Part shown: positions 1-8,944 of the stretch, piece after piece | How positions within the stretch are numbered: position 1 is the first letter of the stretch | Layout: the number at the start of each line of letters is the position of its first letter | Assembly (NCBI GenBank): GCA_964399635.1 | Contig: CAYNRU010000037.1 | Location: 10,679 to 74,678 of the forward strand | Source of the DNA: UBA4615 sp964399635 | Lineage (GTDB): Bacteria > Pseudomonadota > Gammaproteobacteria > Burkholderiales > Burkholderiaceae_E | Reading direction: 5' to 3' | DNA: 64,000 nucleotides | Notes under the pieces: model-generated | Database searches by the model: none | The model's input: the letters and a program-made list of their open reading frames with translations, nothing else | What the model was told of the DNA's origin: nothing | Made by a program: the position numbers and the translations under genes

Positions 1-536
1 GCTGGACGCTGCGCGACGGCGCGCGGCGCGACGCGTCGGGCCGTGCGCTCGAGCTGCCGCTGCGCACCTTTCCCGACCGCCCCGAGCTGCCGATCGTCGC
101 GGCCGCGCTGCAGGCGCAATGGCGCGAGCTCGGCGTCGCGGTCCCGGTGTCGATCGGCAACTCGGGCGACATCCCGATCGCGCATCGCGACGGCTCGCTG
201 CGGCTCGGGCTCGCCGCACGCAACTACGCGAGCGTGCCCGACCCGACCGGCACGCTGCTGCAGGACTTCGGCCCGGCGGGCGGCGACTGGGGCGCGACCG
301 GCTGGCGCGACGACGGCGTGGCGGCGGCGCTGGGCGCCCTCGCGCGCGGCGGGCTCGACGCGTCGCAGGCGGCCGCGGCGCGCGCTCGCGTCGCCCGCAC
401 GCTGCACGAGGCGCTGCCGGTGATCCCGGTCGCCTGGTACAGGCAGCAGGTCGCGGTGAGCGCGCGCGTCACCGGCATCAGGCTCGACCCGTTCGAGCGC
501 AGCTACCACCTCGCCTCGCTGCGGTGGCGTGCATGA
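1..536 (+). CDS. ABC transporter substrate-binding protein, peptide/nickel class (SBP_bac_5), C-terminal part
   Basis: Only the last ~177 residues are present; the gene enters from the left edge in the frame whose first codon is at position 3. The sequence shows the alternating alpha/beta C-terminal lobe typical of family 5 periplasmic binding proteins: a repeated 'ALQAQWRELGV' segment, an 'NYASVPDPTGTLLQDF' segment, and a tail ending in a solvent-exposed Trp-Tyr-rich stretch before 'LRWRA'. The next gene is a DppB-type permease that starts 8 bp before this stop codon, which fixes the role as the binding component of that importer. The substrate is unknown; nickel, opine and dipeptide versions look alike at this level. 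Confidence 0.82.
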   Translation, partial: WTLRDGARRDASGRALELPLRTFPDRPELPIVAAALQAQWRELGVAVPVSIGNSGDIPIAHRDGSLRLGLAARNYASVPDPTGTLLQDFGPAGGDWGATGWRDDGVAAALGALARGGLDASQAAAARARVARTLHEALPVIPVAWYRQQVAVSARVTGIRLDPFERSYHLASLRWRA

Positions 537-1515
537 GCAGGGCGGGCCCGTCTTGAGCACGCGGCGCCCTGCCTGGGCGCGGCTGCTCGTGGCGCGCGGC
601 GCGCAGGCGGTCGCGGTCGCGCTCGCGGTCGGCACCGCGTGCTTCCTGATCGCGCGCGCGCTGCCGGGCGACCTCGCGATGCGCATCGCCGCGAGCCGCT
701 ACGGCTACGACCTCGTCGGCACCGCCGCGGCCGAGGCGGTACGCGCCGAGCTCGGCCTCGACGGGCCGGCCCTGCCGGCGCTGCTGCGCTGGTTCGGCGA
801 TCTCGCGTCGTTCGGGCTCGGTCGCTCGCTCGTCACCGGCGAGCCGGTCTGGGACGAAGTCGCGCACCAGCTCGGCGCGACGCTGCGCCTGTCGGCGGCG
901 GCGGTCGCGATCGGGGTGTCGCTCGGCGCGCCGCTCGGCGTGCGCGCCGGCCTGCGCCCGGGCGGCTGGGCGGACCGCTCGACGCTGGTGCTCGCCGCGG
1001 CGCTGCGCGCGATGCCGCCGTTCCTGCTCGCGGTGCTGCTGATGATGGTCGCCTCGGTGTGGCTCGGCGCGCTGCCCGCTGCCGGCGAGCACGACGGCGG
1101 ACTGCTGCTGCCCGCCGCGACGCTGGGCCTCGGGCTCGCGGCCGGCCTCGCGCGCGTGGTGCGCACGGCGGTGCGTGCCGCGCTCGCCTCTCCCTCGCAC
1201 GAGTTCCTGCGCACCTGCGGCCTGACCGACGCGCAGGCGCTGCGCCACCACGTGCTGCGGCACGCGGCGGTGCCGGTGCTGGCCTGGCTGGGCGTGCAGA
1301 CGGTGTTCCTGGTCGAGGGCGCGGTGGTCGTCGAGACGCTGTTCGCGTGGCCCGGCATCGGCCACGCGCTGGTGCACGCGGTGTTCGGCCGCGACGTGCC
1401 GATGATCCAGGGCACCGCGCTGTGCATGGGGCTGCTGTTCGTCGTCTTCAACTTCGCGATCGACTCGGCCTGCCTGTGGGCCGATCCGCGTCGGCGCACG
1501 GGGTCACCCCCGTGA
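529..1515 (+). CDS. ABC transporter permease, DppB/NikB type
   Basis: A 328-residue inner-membrane permease with one N-terminal membrane segment (about residues 25-48), a long extracytoplasmic stretch and five further segments. The EAA-type cytoplasmic loop near residues 215-240 ('SHEFLRTCGLTDAQALRHHV') contacts the ATPase. The C-terminal motif 'VVVETLFAWPGIGHALVHAV' is diagnostic of DppB-like permeases. The ATG at 529 overlaps the binding-protein stop codon; a TTG at 553 is a credible alternative start. Part of a four-gene importer operon with the genes on either side. Confidence 0.85.
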   Translation: MHEQGGPVLSTRRPAWARLLVARGAQAVAVALAVGTACFLIARALPGDLAMRIAASRYGYDLVGTAAAEAVRAELGLDGPALPALLRWFGDLASFGLGRSLVTGEPVWDEVAHQLGATLRLSAAAVAIGVSLGAPLGVRAGLRPGGWADRSTLVLAAALRAMPPFLLAVLLMMVASVWLGALPAAGEHDGGLLLPAATLGLGLAAGLARVVRTAVRAALASPSHEFLRTCGLTDAQALRHHVLRHAAVPVLAWLGVQTVFLVEGAVVVETLFAWPGIGHALVHAVFGRDVPMIQGTALCMGLLFVVFNFAIDSACLWADPRRRTGSPP

Positions 1516-1543
1516 GCCGGTGTGCGCACGGCGAGGCCCGCCG

Positions 1544-2332
1544 ATGAGCGGCGCGTCGGCGCGCCGCGCGACCGGTCTCGCGCTGCTCGCCGCGGTCGGC
1601 GCGTTCGCGCTGCTCGGGCCGGCGCTGGTGGGCATCGACCCCGCGCGCCAGGTGCTCGCCGACAGCCTCGCGCCTCCTGGCGCCGCCCACCCGCTCGGCG
1701 CCGACGTGCTCGGGCGCAGCGTGCTCGCGCGGCTCGCCCACGCGGCCCGGCTCTCGCTCGGCCTCGCGCTCGCGTCGGCACTCACCGCGGCGATCCCCGG
1801 CGTGCTGCTCGGCGTGCTCGCCGCCTGGCGAGGGGGCGCCGCGGACCGCGCGCTCTCGATGCTCGCCGACGCGACGATGGCGATCCCCGGGCTGCTGCTG
1901 GTGCTGCTGTTCGCAGCGGTCGCGCCAGGCCGGCAGGTCGCGCTCTACGTGGGGCTCGCCCTGGTGCTCTGGGTCGAGTGGTTCCGCGTCGCACGCGCGG
2001 CGAGCCGGCCGGTGCTGGCCGGCGACGCGGTCCAGGCCTCGCGGCTGCTCGGCTTCGGGCCTGGCTACCTGCTGCGACGGCACGTGCTGCCCGCGCTCGC
2101 GCCGATGCTCGCCGCGATGCTCGCGCTCGGCACCGCGCAGGCGGTGCTCGCGCTGGCCGCGCTCGGCTTCATCGGCGTGGGGCTGCAGCCGCCGGTCGCC
2201 GAGCTCGGCGCGATGATGACCGAGTACCTGCCGCACTGGCACGAGGCGCCCTGGCTGATCGCGGCGCCGGTCGCGCTGCTGGTGCTGGTCGTGCTCGGCA
2301 TGATGCTGCTGTCGCCGGACGAGGCGCCGTGA
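1544..2332 (+). CDS. ABC transporter permease, DppC/NikC type
   Basis: About 262 residues and six predicted membrane segments. Residues ~30-55 carry the family's 'GPALVGIDPARQVLADSL...HPLGADVLGRSVLARL' block, and the EAA loop region reads 'VQASRLLGFGPGYLLRRHVL'. I chose the ATG at 1544 rather than the in-frame GTG at 1520 because it gives the usual short cytoplasmic N-terminus. The stop codon overlaps the GTG start of the ATPase gene (GTGA), so translation is probably coupled. Partner of the preceding permease in the membrane channel. Confidence 0.85.
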   Translation: MSGASARRATGLALLAAVGAFALLGPALVGIDPARQVLADSLAPPGAAHPLGADVLGRSVLARLAHAARLSLGLALASALTAAIPGVLLGVLAAWRGGAADRALSMLADATMAIPGLLLVLLFAAVAPGRQVALYVGLALVLWVEWFRVARAASRPVLAGDAVQASRLLGFGPGYLLRRHVLPALAPMLAAMLALGTAQAVLALAALGFIGVGLQPPVAELGAMMTEYLPHWHEAPWLIAAPVALLVLVVLGMMLLSPDEAP

Positions 2333-3735
2333 GCGACGCGCCGCTGCTCGCCGCGGAGGGGCTGTCCGTGCACGTGGGCGCCACGCCGCTCCTGCACGAC
2401 CTCGCGTTCTCGCTGCGGGCCGGCGAGTCGCTGACGGTGCTGGGCGAGAGCGGCGCCGGCAAGTCGCTGCTCGTGCAGGCACTGATGGGCACGCTGCCCG
2501 CGTCGCTGCGCGCCGGCGGCGACGTGGTGCTCGCGGGCGTGCGCTCGCGCGCCGACGCGCCCGCCGCGCGACGCGCGCGATGGGGTCGCACGATCGCGCT
2601 GCTGCCGCAGGAGCCGATGCTCGCGCTCGACGAGCTCGCGACGCTGCGCTCGCAGGGCGAGCGCCTGCGACGGCTCGTCGCCGGAGACGGCCCGGGCGCG
2701 GCCCGCGTGAACGCGCTCGGCGCCCTGCGCGAGGCCGGGCTCGAACCGGCGGCCGAGCGCCATCCGTGGCAGGTGTCGGGCGGCATGGCGCAGCGTGCCG
2801 CGGCGGCCCTCGCGCGGGTCGGCGGCGCGCCGGTGCTGCTCGCCGACGAGCCGACCAAGGGCCTGGACGCGCGCTGGCGGGACCGGATGGTCGACGTGCT
2901 GCGCGGTGTGCGCGACGGGGGCGGGTGCGTGCTGGTGGTCACCCACGACCTGCGCGTGGCGCATCGGCTGGGCGGCTGGGTGATCGTGCTGCGCGCGGGA
3001 GAGCCGGTCGAGGCCGGCGCCGCCGCGTCGGTGCTCCGGGCGCCCGCGCATGCGTTCACGCGCGAGCTGCTCGAGGCGGATCCGTCGCGCTGGCCGCGAC
3101 GCCCGCAGCGGCCCGCGGGCGCCGAGGTGCTGCGCGCCGAGGGGCTCGCCAAGGGCTTCGACGGACGCCCGCTCTTCGAGGGCCTGTCGCTGCGGCTGCA
3201 CCGCGGCGAGCGGCTCGCGGTGCAGGGCCCGAGCGGCTCGGGCAAGAGCACGTTCGGCAACGTGCTGCTCGGCCTGCTGCCGCCGGACCGAGGCACGGTC
3301 GCCCGCGTCGGGGCGACGCGCGCGGGCGCGTTCCAGAAGCTCCACCAGGATCCGGTCGGCGCGTTCGCCCCGCGACGCACGCTCGGCGACGCGCTCGCCG
3401 ACGTGGCGCGGCTGCACCGCGTCGCGCCCGCGTCGATCGTCGAGCGCGTCGAGCGGCTCGGCGTGCCGGGCGCGCTGCTCGCGCGGCGTCCCGCCGAGGT
3501 CTCCGGCGGCGAGCTCCAGCGCGTCGCGCTCGCGCGGGTCCTCGCGGTTCGCCCGTCGCTGCTGTTCGCCGACGAGCCCACCTCGCGGTTGGACCCGCTC
3601 ACGCAGCGCCGGGCGATCGCGCAGCTGCTCGACGCCGCGCAGGAGGACGGCTTCGCGCTCCTCGCCGTCACCCACGACGACGACCTCGCTGCGGCCGTGG
3701 GCGAGCGGACGCTCCGGATCGGCGGCGACGGCTGA
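2329..3735 (+). CDS. ABC transporter ATP-binding protein with two fused nucleotide-binding domains
   Basis: 468 residues with two complete ATPase domains in one chain, equivalent to DppD plus DppF or NikD plus NikE. Domain 1 has Walker A GESGAGKS (~39-46), signature VSGGMAQR (~149) and Walker B LLADEPTKGLD (~170). Domain 2 has Walker A GPSGSGKST (~300), signature VSGGELQR (~391) and Walker B LLFADEPTSRLD (~411). Start is GTG at 2329, overlapping the previous stop. The usual Cys-rich C-terminal oligopeptide-transporter tail is missing from both halves, which leans toward a nickel/metal-type or small-peptide importer rather than a classical Opp system. The importer substrate is not deducible from this protein. 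Confidence 0.86.
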   Translation: MSDAPLLAAEGLSVHVGATPLLHDLAFSLRAGESLTVLGESGAGKSLLVQALMGTLPASLRAGGDVVLAGVRSRADAPAARRARWGRTIALLPQEPMLALDELATLRSQGERLRRLVAGDGPGAARVNALGALREAGLEPAAERHPWQVSGGMAQRAAAALARVGGAPVLLADEPTKGLDARWRDRMVDVLRGVRDGGGCVLVVTHDLRVAHRLGGWVIVLRAGEPVEAGAAASVLRAPAHAFTRELLEADPSRWPRRPQRPAGAEVLRAEGLAKGFDGRPLFEGLSLRLHRGERLAVQGPSGSGKSTFGNVLLGLLPPDRGTVARVGATRAGAFQKLHQDPVGAFAPRRTLGDALADVARLHRVAPASIVERVERLGVPGALLARRPAEVSGGELQRVALARVLAVRPSLLFADEPTSRLDPLTQRRAIAQLLDAAQEDGFALLAVTHDDDLAAAVGERTLRIGGDG

Positions 3736-3817
3736 GCGCGCGGGTTGCAATCGCGCCTCGGCGCGGGGAGGATCGGCGCATGATCGCCCGACTCCCCGCC
3801 GTGCGCAGCCGTCCACG

Positions 3818-5290
3818 ATGACCGGCGCGACGCCCTCGCGCTCCCCCCTGCCCGGCCTCGCCGTCATCGGCCTCGGCGCGTCGATCGTCCCGCTGGACTT
3901 CGCGGTCAACGTCGCGTTCCCGGCGATCACCGAGGCGTTCGCGATCCCGACACACGCGATCCGATGGGTCGCGGTCTGCTACGTGCTGACCTACGGCGCG
4001 CTGATGATCGGCTTCGGCGCGCTCGGCGACCGGATCGGCTACCTGCGGGTGTTCCGCGCCGGACTCGCGCTCGGCGCGGTCGCGTTCGCGGGCTGCGCGC
4101 TGGCGCCGACCTTCGGATGGCTGCTCGCGGCGCGCGGGCTGCAGGGCGTCGCGACGGCGCTCACGCTCTCGTGCGCACCGGCGCTCGCGACGCTGCTGGT
4201 CGAGGCGTCGCGGCGCACCTGGGCGCTGTCGGCGTTCGCCGCGACGCAGGCGATCGCGGGCGTGGCCGCGCCGATCGTCGGCGGCGCGGCGGTCGCGGTG
4301 CTCGGCTGGCCGGGCGTGTACACGTTCCGGGTGCCGATCGTGCTCGGCGCGCTCGCGTGCTCGGCGGTGCTCGCACCGGCCGCGGCGCGGCAGGTCGTAC
4401 GCACCGACGCGCGCTTCGACCTCGGCGGCTCGGCGACGCTCGCGCTCGCCTTCGGGCTCGTGCTGCTGGTGCCGACGCTGGTCGGCACGGTGCTGCTCGC
4501 GCCGGGCGCGACGACGCGCACCACCGCCGAGTCGGGCGCATCGCTCGTGCCCGCGATCGTCGCCGCGCTCGCAGCCGCCGGCGCGATCGCCGCGTTCGTG
4601 CGCCGCCAGCGCGCGTCGGCCACGCCGCTGCTGCCGCGCGAGGTCGCACGCGAGGCGCGCTTCGCGCTGGTCAACGTCGGCGCGTGCGTCGTGCAGTTCG
4701 CGTGCTTCGCGGTGCCGCTGACGACGCCGTACTTCCTGATGCTCGGCGGCGGCTGGCCGGCGTGGGACACCGGGCTGATGCTGTCGGTGTGGGCGGTCGG
4801 CATGCTCGCGGGCTCGTGGCTCGCGCCGCGCGCGGTCGCGGCGCTGGGCACGCGGCGCGCGGCGCTCGCCGGCGCGGCGGTCGTGGTCCTCGGGCTCGCC
4901 GGCATCGCGTCGTGGTCCGCGGTGCCGCACCCCGCGACGATGATCGGCTGGCTGCTGCTGCAGGGCGCGGGGCTGGGCCTGTTCCAGGTCGCCTACAGTG
5001 ACCTGGTCGTCGCCGCACTGCCGGTGTCGGCCCGCGGCGTGGCGGGCAGCCTCACGATGGTCACCCGCACGGTCGGCATCGTGCTCGGCGCGACGGTATG
5101 GATGGGCGTGCTGCAGGGCTTCGAGTCGGCCGCGCTCGCGCGGGGCACGGCTGCGGACGCCGCGATGGTCGGCGCGTACCGTGCGGTGACCGCGGCGGCG
5201 GCGCTCGCGACGCTCGCCTTCTTCGCGCTGTCGGCGCTGCGGCGCGGCACCTGGTGGGGCGCCGCCGGATCGCGGCACGATGGCGGGTGA
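3818..5290 (+). CDS. MFS transporter, DHA2 (14-helix) drug:proton antiporter type
   Basis: 490 residues, almost entirely hydrophobic, consistent with 14 transmembrane helices. The MFS motif A lies after helix 2 ('FGALGDRIGYLRVF', residues ~65-78), with basic Arg residues on the cytoplasmic side. A helix-5 'ATQAIAGVAAPIVGGAAV' segment resembles antiporter motif C. Predicted proton-coupled export of a small hydrophobic compound or drug across the inner membrane. It lies 82 bp after the ATPase gene on the same strand and may be transcribed with it, but no coupling is visible. Confidence 0.85.
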   Translation: MTGATPSRSPLPGLAVIGLGASIVPLDFAVNVAFPAITEAFAIPTHAIRWVAVCYVLTYGALMIGFGALGDRIGYLRVFRAGLALGAVAFAGCALAPTFGWLLAARGLQGVATALTLSCAPALATLLVEASRRTWALSAFAATQAIAGVAAPIVGGAAVAVLGWPGVYTFRVPIVLGALACSAVLAPAAARQVVRTDARFDLGGSATLALAFGLVLLVPTLVGTVLLAPGATTRTTAESGASLVPAIVAALAAAGAIAAFVRRQRASATPLLPREVAREARFALVNVGACVVQFACFAVPLTTPYFLMLGGGWPAWDTGLMLSVWAVGMLAGSWLAPRAVAALGTRRAALAGAAVVVLGLAGIASWSAVPHPATMIGWLLLQGAGLGLFQVAYSDLVVAALPVSARGVAGSLTMVTRTVGIVLGATVWMGVLQGFESAALARGTAADAAMVGAYRAVTAAAALATLAFFALSALRRGTWWGAAGSRHDGG

Positions 5291-5309
5291 GGCGCGCCCC
5301 GGTCCCGCC

Positions 5310-5734
5310 ATGAACGACACCGCCTGGTTCCTGCTCGTCGTCGCCGGCCTCGCGATCGCGCTCGCGGCGCTGTACCGCGCGAACGCGCGCGACCGCGCGG
5401 CACGCTCGGCGGCGTGCCCGCCGAGGTGCTCGCCCGCACGATCCGGCGCATGGGGCGACGCAACCCGAACGCGCGCAGCGCGTTCACCGTGCTGAGGCTG
5501 CGCGTGCCGGCCTCGGTGTCGCGGCTGCGCATCGAGCCGCGACGCACCGGCGCGATGATCGGGTCGCTCGGCGAGGGCGAGCCGGAGATCGCCACGGGCG
5601 ACGCGGGCTTCGACGCGCACTGGCGGGTGAGCGGCCCGCGGCCCGACGAGGCGCTCGTACTGCTGTCGCCCTGGATGCGCTCGACGCTGGTGGCGCTGCG
5701 CGCCTCGCTCGCACGACGGGCGGGCGCGGGCTGA
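5310..5734 (+). pseudogene. Small membrane-anchored protein, reading frame disrupted
   Basis: From ATG 5310 the frame encodes a convincing membrane anchor ('TAWFLLVVAGLAIALAALY') followed by 'RANARDRA'. It then turns into low-complexity sequence and ends at 5495. The second half of a plausible small protein continues in another frame from about 5399 ('GTLGGVPAEVLARTIRRMGR') to the stop at 5734, with a regular C-terminal pattern including 'LSPWMRSTLVALRASLARR'. Joining the two needs a single frame change between about 5391 and 5413. It could be a real frameshift, an assembly error in a GC-rich stretch, or two independent short genes (the second starting GTG 5414). No family was recognised. Confidence 0.42.
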
Positions 5735-5947
5735 GCCGTCCTTCGTGCGCCCTGCGCCCCGTGGGGCGGCGCGGCACGCGCATCGGCCGGGCCGGGCCGG
5801 CTCGCAGCCGCCGCCGCTCGGGCCGCCGGACCGACACCGGCCCCAGCCGCGGGAGGCCCGGCGCCGCGCGTCGACCCGTCGGCCGCTTGCGCGGCGCACG
5901 GCGCGGACCTCAGACTCGGGGGACCCCTGCCACAGCCCCCCACGCCG

Positions 5948-6877
5948 ATGCCCCTGCACCCCGACGCCGCCGAAGCGATCCGCCGCACCGGCGACCTGCC
6001 CGCGGGCCTGCCGCCCGCACGGCTGCGCGAGGTCTACGAGGCGCAGCGCATGCCGCTGCTCCCCGAGCCGCTGCCGGTCGCCTCGGTCGAGGAGACCGCG
6101 ATCCCGGGCCGGGGCGGCCCGATCGCGGTCCGCATCTACCGGCCGCTCGACCCGTCGCCGGACGCGCCGCTGATGGTGTTCTTCCACGGCGGCGGCTTCA
6201 TGCTCGCGAGCCTGCGCAGCTACGACACGCCGTGCCGCCGGCTCGCCGCGAAGGCCGGCTGCATGGTGGTCTCGGTCGACTACCGGCTCGCACCCGAACA
6301 TCGCTTCCCGGCCGCGGTCGACGACGCGTGGGACGCGTTCGCCTGGTGCTCGGATCACGCGGCCGAGCTCGGCGCTTCCCGCGAGCGGATCGTCGTCTGC
6401 GGCGACAGCGCGGGCGGCAACCTCGCCGCGGTGGTCGCGCAGCAGTGCCTCGACGACCCGCGCCGTCCGCTCGCGCTGCAGGTGCTGATCTACCCGTGCA
6501 CCGACATGACCGGCGACTGGCCTTCGTTCGCGCGAAACGGCTCCGGCTACATGCTGACGACCGCCGCCGTGCGGATGTTCTACGCGCAGTACGCGCCCTC
6601 GGAGGCCAACCGCGCGGACCCGCGCGCCTCGCCGATGCACCGCGCCGACGTCCGCGGGCTCGCGCCGGCGCTCGTGCTGTCGGCCGAGTTCGATCCGCTG
6701 GTCGACGAGAACGCCGCCTACGCGGCGAAGCTCGCGCGGGCCGGCGTGCCGGTCGAGCACGAGGTGTTCGCCGGCATGCTGCACCCGTTCTTCACGCTGG
6801 GCGGGATCATCGCCGACGCGGCTCGGCTCGAGGATCGGGTGGCGGTGGCGGTCCGCGCACTGGCCGACGATGCGTGA
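5948..6877 (+). CDS. Alpha/beta hydrolase, hormone-sensitive-lipase (HSL/Aes) family esterase
   Basis: 309 residues. It has the HSL oxyanion motif HGGG (residues 80-83), the nucleophile elbow GDSAGG (Ser154), an 'EFDPLVDENAAYAAKLA' segment carrying the acid, and 'GMLHPFF' carrying the catalytic His. These are the hallmarks of cytoplasmic carboxylesterases that cleave short acyl or aryl esters. The stop codon overlaps the start of the aspartate dehydrogenase gene by 8 bp, so the two are probably co-translated. The natural substrate is unknown. Confidence 0.88.
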   Translation: MPLHPDAAEAIRRTGDLPAGLPPARLREVYEAQRMPLLPEPLPVASVEETAIPGRGGPIAVRIYRPLDPSPDAPLMVFFHGGGFMLASLRSYDTPCRRLAAKAGCMVVSVDYRLAPEHRFPAAVDDAWDAFAWCSDHAAELGASRERIVVCGDSAGGNLAAVVAQQCLDDPRRPLALQVLIYPCTDMTGDWPSFARNGSGYMLTTAAVRMFYAQYAPSEANRADPRASPMHRADVRGLAPALVLSAEFDPLVDENAAYAAKLARAGVPVEHEVFAGMLHPFFTLGGIIADAARLEDRVAVAVRALADDA

Positions 6878-7658
6878 GCGCACGCCGCGCGAGGTCGGCA
6901 TCGCCGGGCTCGGGGGCATCGGCTCGTCGGTCGCGCGCTGGCTCGCCGATGCAGCGCCGCCGGGGCTGCGGCTCGTGGCCGCCGCCGGACGCGAGCCAGC
7001 CTCGGTCGCAGCGCGCCTGGCCGCGCTCGGGCACCCGCAGGCCCGCGCGGTCCCGCTCGAGGCGCTCGCCGACGCGTGCGACGTGATCGTCGAATGCCTC
7101 GCGCCCGAGGCGGCGGCCGTGCTGCTCGAGCACTGCATCGACCGCGACCTCGTGATCGTGCCGGTCAGCGTGGCGGTGCTGCTCGAGCGTCCCGCGCTGC
7201 TCGAACGGGCACGTCGCGCGGGCACGCGGGTACTCGTGCCGTCGGGCGCGGTGGCCGGCCTCGACGCGCTGCGTGCGGCGGCGATCGGCGAGCTGCACGC
7301 GGTCCGGCTGCGCACGCGCAAGCCACCCGCCGGGCTCGACGCGTCGGCCGACGGGCCGGTGCGCGTGTTCTCGGGCAACGCGCTCGAGGCGTGCCGCGTG
7401 TTCCCGCGCAACGTGAACGTCGCGGCGACGCTGAGCCTGGCGGGCCTCGGCGGCGAGCGCACCGAGGTCGAGATCTGGAGCGACCCGGCGCTCGAGCGCA
7501 ACGTCCACGAGATCGAGATCGAGTCCGACTCGACGCGGATCACGATGTCGATCGAGAACCTCCCGAGCGCGTCCAATCCGCGCAGCAGCGCGATCACCGC
7601 GCACAGCGTCTGCGCCGTGCTCGCGGGACTGCTCGAGCCGGTCCGCATCGGAACCTGA
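6870..7658 (+). CDS. nadX: L-aspartate dehydrogenase
   Basis: 262 residues. An N-terminal Rossmann domain with the dinucleotide-binding GLGGIGSSVARWL (residues ~14-26) is followed by the DUF108/AspDH C-terminal domain, with 'FPRNVNVAATLSLAG' and the terminal 'SNPRSSAITAHSVCAVL' typical of aspartate dehydrogenases. The family converts L-aspartate to iminoaspartate with NAD(P)+, supplying NAD biosynthesis or, in catabolic settings, amino-acid breakdown. No nadA or nadC is nearby; the context is an esterase and a deaminase, so a degradative or salvage role is also possible. Overlaps the esterase gene by 8 bp. Confidence 0.82.
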   Translation: MRERTPREVGIAGLGGIGSSVARWLADAAPPGLRLVAAAGREPASVAARLAALGHPQARAVPLEALADACDVIVECLAPEAAAVLLEHCIDRDLVIVPVSVAVLLERPALLERARRAGTRVLVPSGAVAGLDALRAAAIGELHAVRLRTRKPPAGLDASADGPVRVFSGNALEACRVFPRNVNVAATLSLAGLGGERTEVEIWSDPALERNVHEIEIESDSTRITMSIENLPSASNPRSSAITAHSVCAVLAGLLEPVRIGT

Positions 7659-7713
7659 GTCGCGCGCCGCGGACCGGCGTCGGCGACAATGGTCCGCCCG
7701 ACCGGAGCGCGCC

Positions 7714-8745
7714 ATGACCCCTGCCCTCGAGCCGGCCCTCGCCACCCTGCTGCGCACGATGCCGAAGGCCGAGCTGCACGTGCACATCGAGGGCACGCTC
7801 GAGCCGGAGCTGATCTTCGAGCTCGCGGCGCGCAACGGCGTGCCGCTCGCCTATCCCGACGTCGCGGCGCTGCGCGCGGCCTACGCGTTCACCGACCTGC
7901 AGAGCTTCCTCGACGTCTACTACGCGGGCGCCTCGGTGCTGCGCACCGCCGACGACTTCCACGCGATGGCGATGGCCTACCACCGCCGCGCCGCGGCCGA
8001 CCGCGTGGTGCACGCGGAGCTCTTCTTCGACCCGCAGACGCACACCGCGCGAGGCGTGCCGATGGGGACGGTGATCGACGGGCTGTGGCGCGCGCGGGAG
8101 GAGGCGGCGCGCACGCTCGGCGTCACGAGCGAGCTGATCCTGTGCTTCCTGCGGCACCTGTCGGAGGACGAGGCGATGGCGACGCTCGAGGCCGCGCTGC
8201 CGTGGCGCGAGCGTTTCGTCGGCGTCGGGCTCGACTCGTCGGAGCGCGGCCATCCGCCGGAGAAGTTCGCCCGGGTGTTCGCGCGCGCCGGCGCGCTCGG
8301 GCTGCGGCGTGTCGCGCACGCGGGCGAGGAGGGGCCGCCCGCGTACGTCGCGAGCGCGCTCGACGTGCTCGGCGTCGAGCGGATCGACCACGGCGTGCGC
8401 GCGATCGAGGACGCGGCGCTGGTGCGCCGGCTCGCCGACGCGCGCGTGCCGCTCACCGTGTGCCCGCTGTCGAACGTGAAGCTGCGCGTCTACCGAGACA
8501 TGTCGCAGCACACGCTGCCGAGGCTGCTCGCCGCGGGCGTGTGCGTGACGGTCAACTCCGACGACCCGGCCTACTTCGGCGGCTACGTGAACGCGAACTA
8601 CGAGGCGCTGTTCGCCGCGTTCCCGTCGATGGGCCGCGCCGAGGCGTATCGGCTCGCGGCGAACTCGTTCGAGGCGAGCTTCGCGGACGACGCGAGGAAG
8701 GCGGCGTGGCGGGGGGAGCTGGACGCGGCGTTCGCGGCGGGGTGA
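7714..8745 (+). CDS. Adenosine/adenine deaminase family protein (adenine deaminase subtype)
   Basis: 343 residues of amidohydrolase TIM-barrel. Metal ligands are visible in 'AELHVHIEGTL' (His22, His24) and 'RRVAHAGEEG' (His, with the general acid Glu), 'IDHGVRA', and 'NSDDPAYFGG' (Asp). The segment 'CPLSNVKLRVY' is characteristic of the adenine deaminase branch rather than true adenosine deaminases. The predicted reaction is adenine + H2O to hypoxanthine + NH3 in purine salvage, with Zn2+. The start ATG 7714 is preceded by a GACAAT element at 7685-7690 that could be a -10 box. Confidence 0.85.
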   Translation: MTPALEPALATLLRTMPKAELHVHIEGTLEPELIFELAARNGVPLAYPDVAALRAAYAFTDLQSFLDVYYAGASVLRTADDFHAMAMAYHRRAAADRVVHAELFFDPQTHTARGVPMGTVIDGLWRAREEAARTLGVTSELILCFLRHLSEDEAMATLEAALPWRERFVGVGLDSSERGHPPEKFARVFARAGALGLRRVAHAGEEGPPAYVASALDVLGVERIDHGVRAIEDAALVRRLADARVPLTVCPLSNVKLRVYRDMSQHTLPRLLAAGVCVTVNSDDPAYFGGYVNANYEALFAAFPSMGRAEAYRLAANSFEASFADDARKAAWRGELDAAFAAG

Positions 8746-8749
8746 GACA

Positions 8750-8905
8750 CGCGTCTCGCGCACCCCGACGCGCGCACCGCTCGCCCGCGGGTCGCGGGCC
8801 ACCCAGGCCTCGACGGCAGCCGCGCGGTCACGGTCGAGCCGACCGGTCACGTAGTCCGGCAGCAGTGCCTCGAGGGCGTCGTCGTCGTCCGGTCGCGTCG
8901 GTCGC
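8750..8905 (-). pseudogene. Remnant of an anti-sigma factor N-terminal domain
   Basis: Read on the minus strand, the segment encodes 'DDDDALEALLPDYVTGRLD' and then 'AAAVEAWVARDP', the helix pair typical of the N-terminus of ECF anti-sigma factors. No start codon precedes it in frame, the zinc-binding and membrane parts are missing, and the frame runs into the adenine deaminase gene. No ECF sigma factor is nearby. I interpret it as a decayed fragment; recognition rests on the pattern only. Confidence 0.38.
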
Positions 8906-8944
8906 GACCTCAGGGTCCGGCTCGGCGGGCGCGCGCCCCGCCAC

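Noticed and set aside
3668..7648. 1326-codon minus-strand open frame
   Set aside because: It is antisense to the MFS, esterase and nadX genes, is Arg/Ala/His-rich low-complexity sequence, and has no motif. It is a GC-bias shadow.
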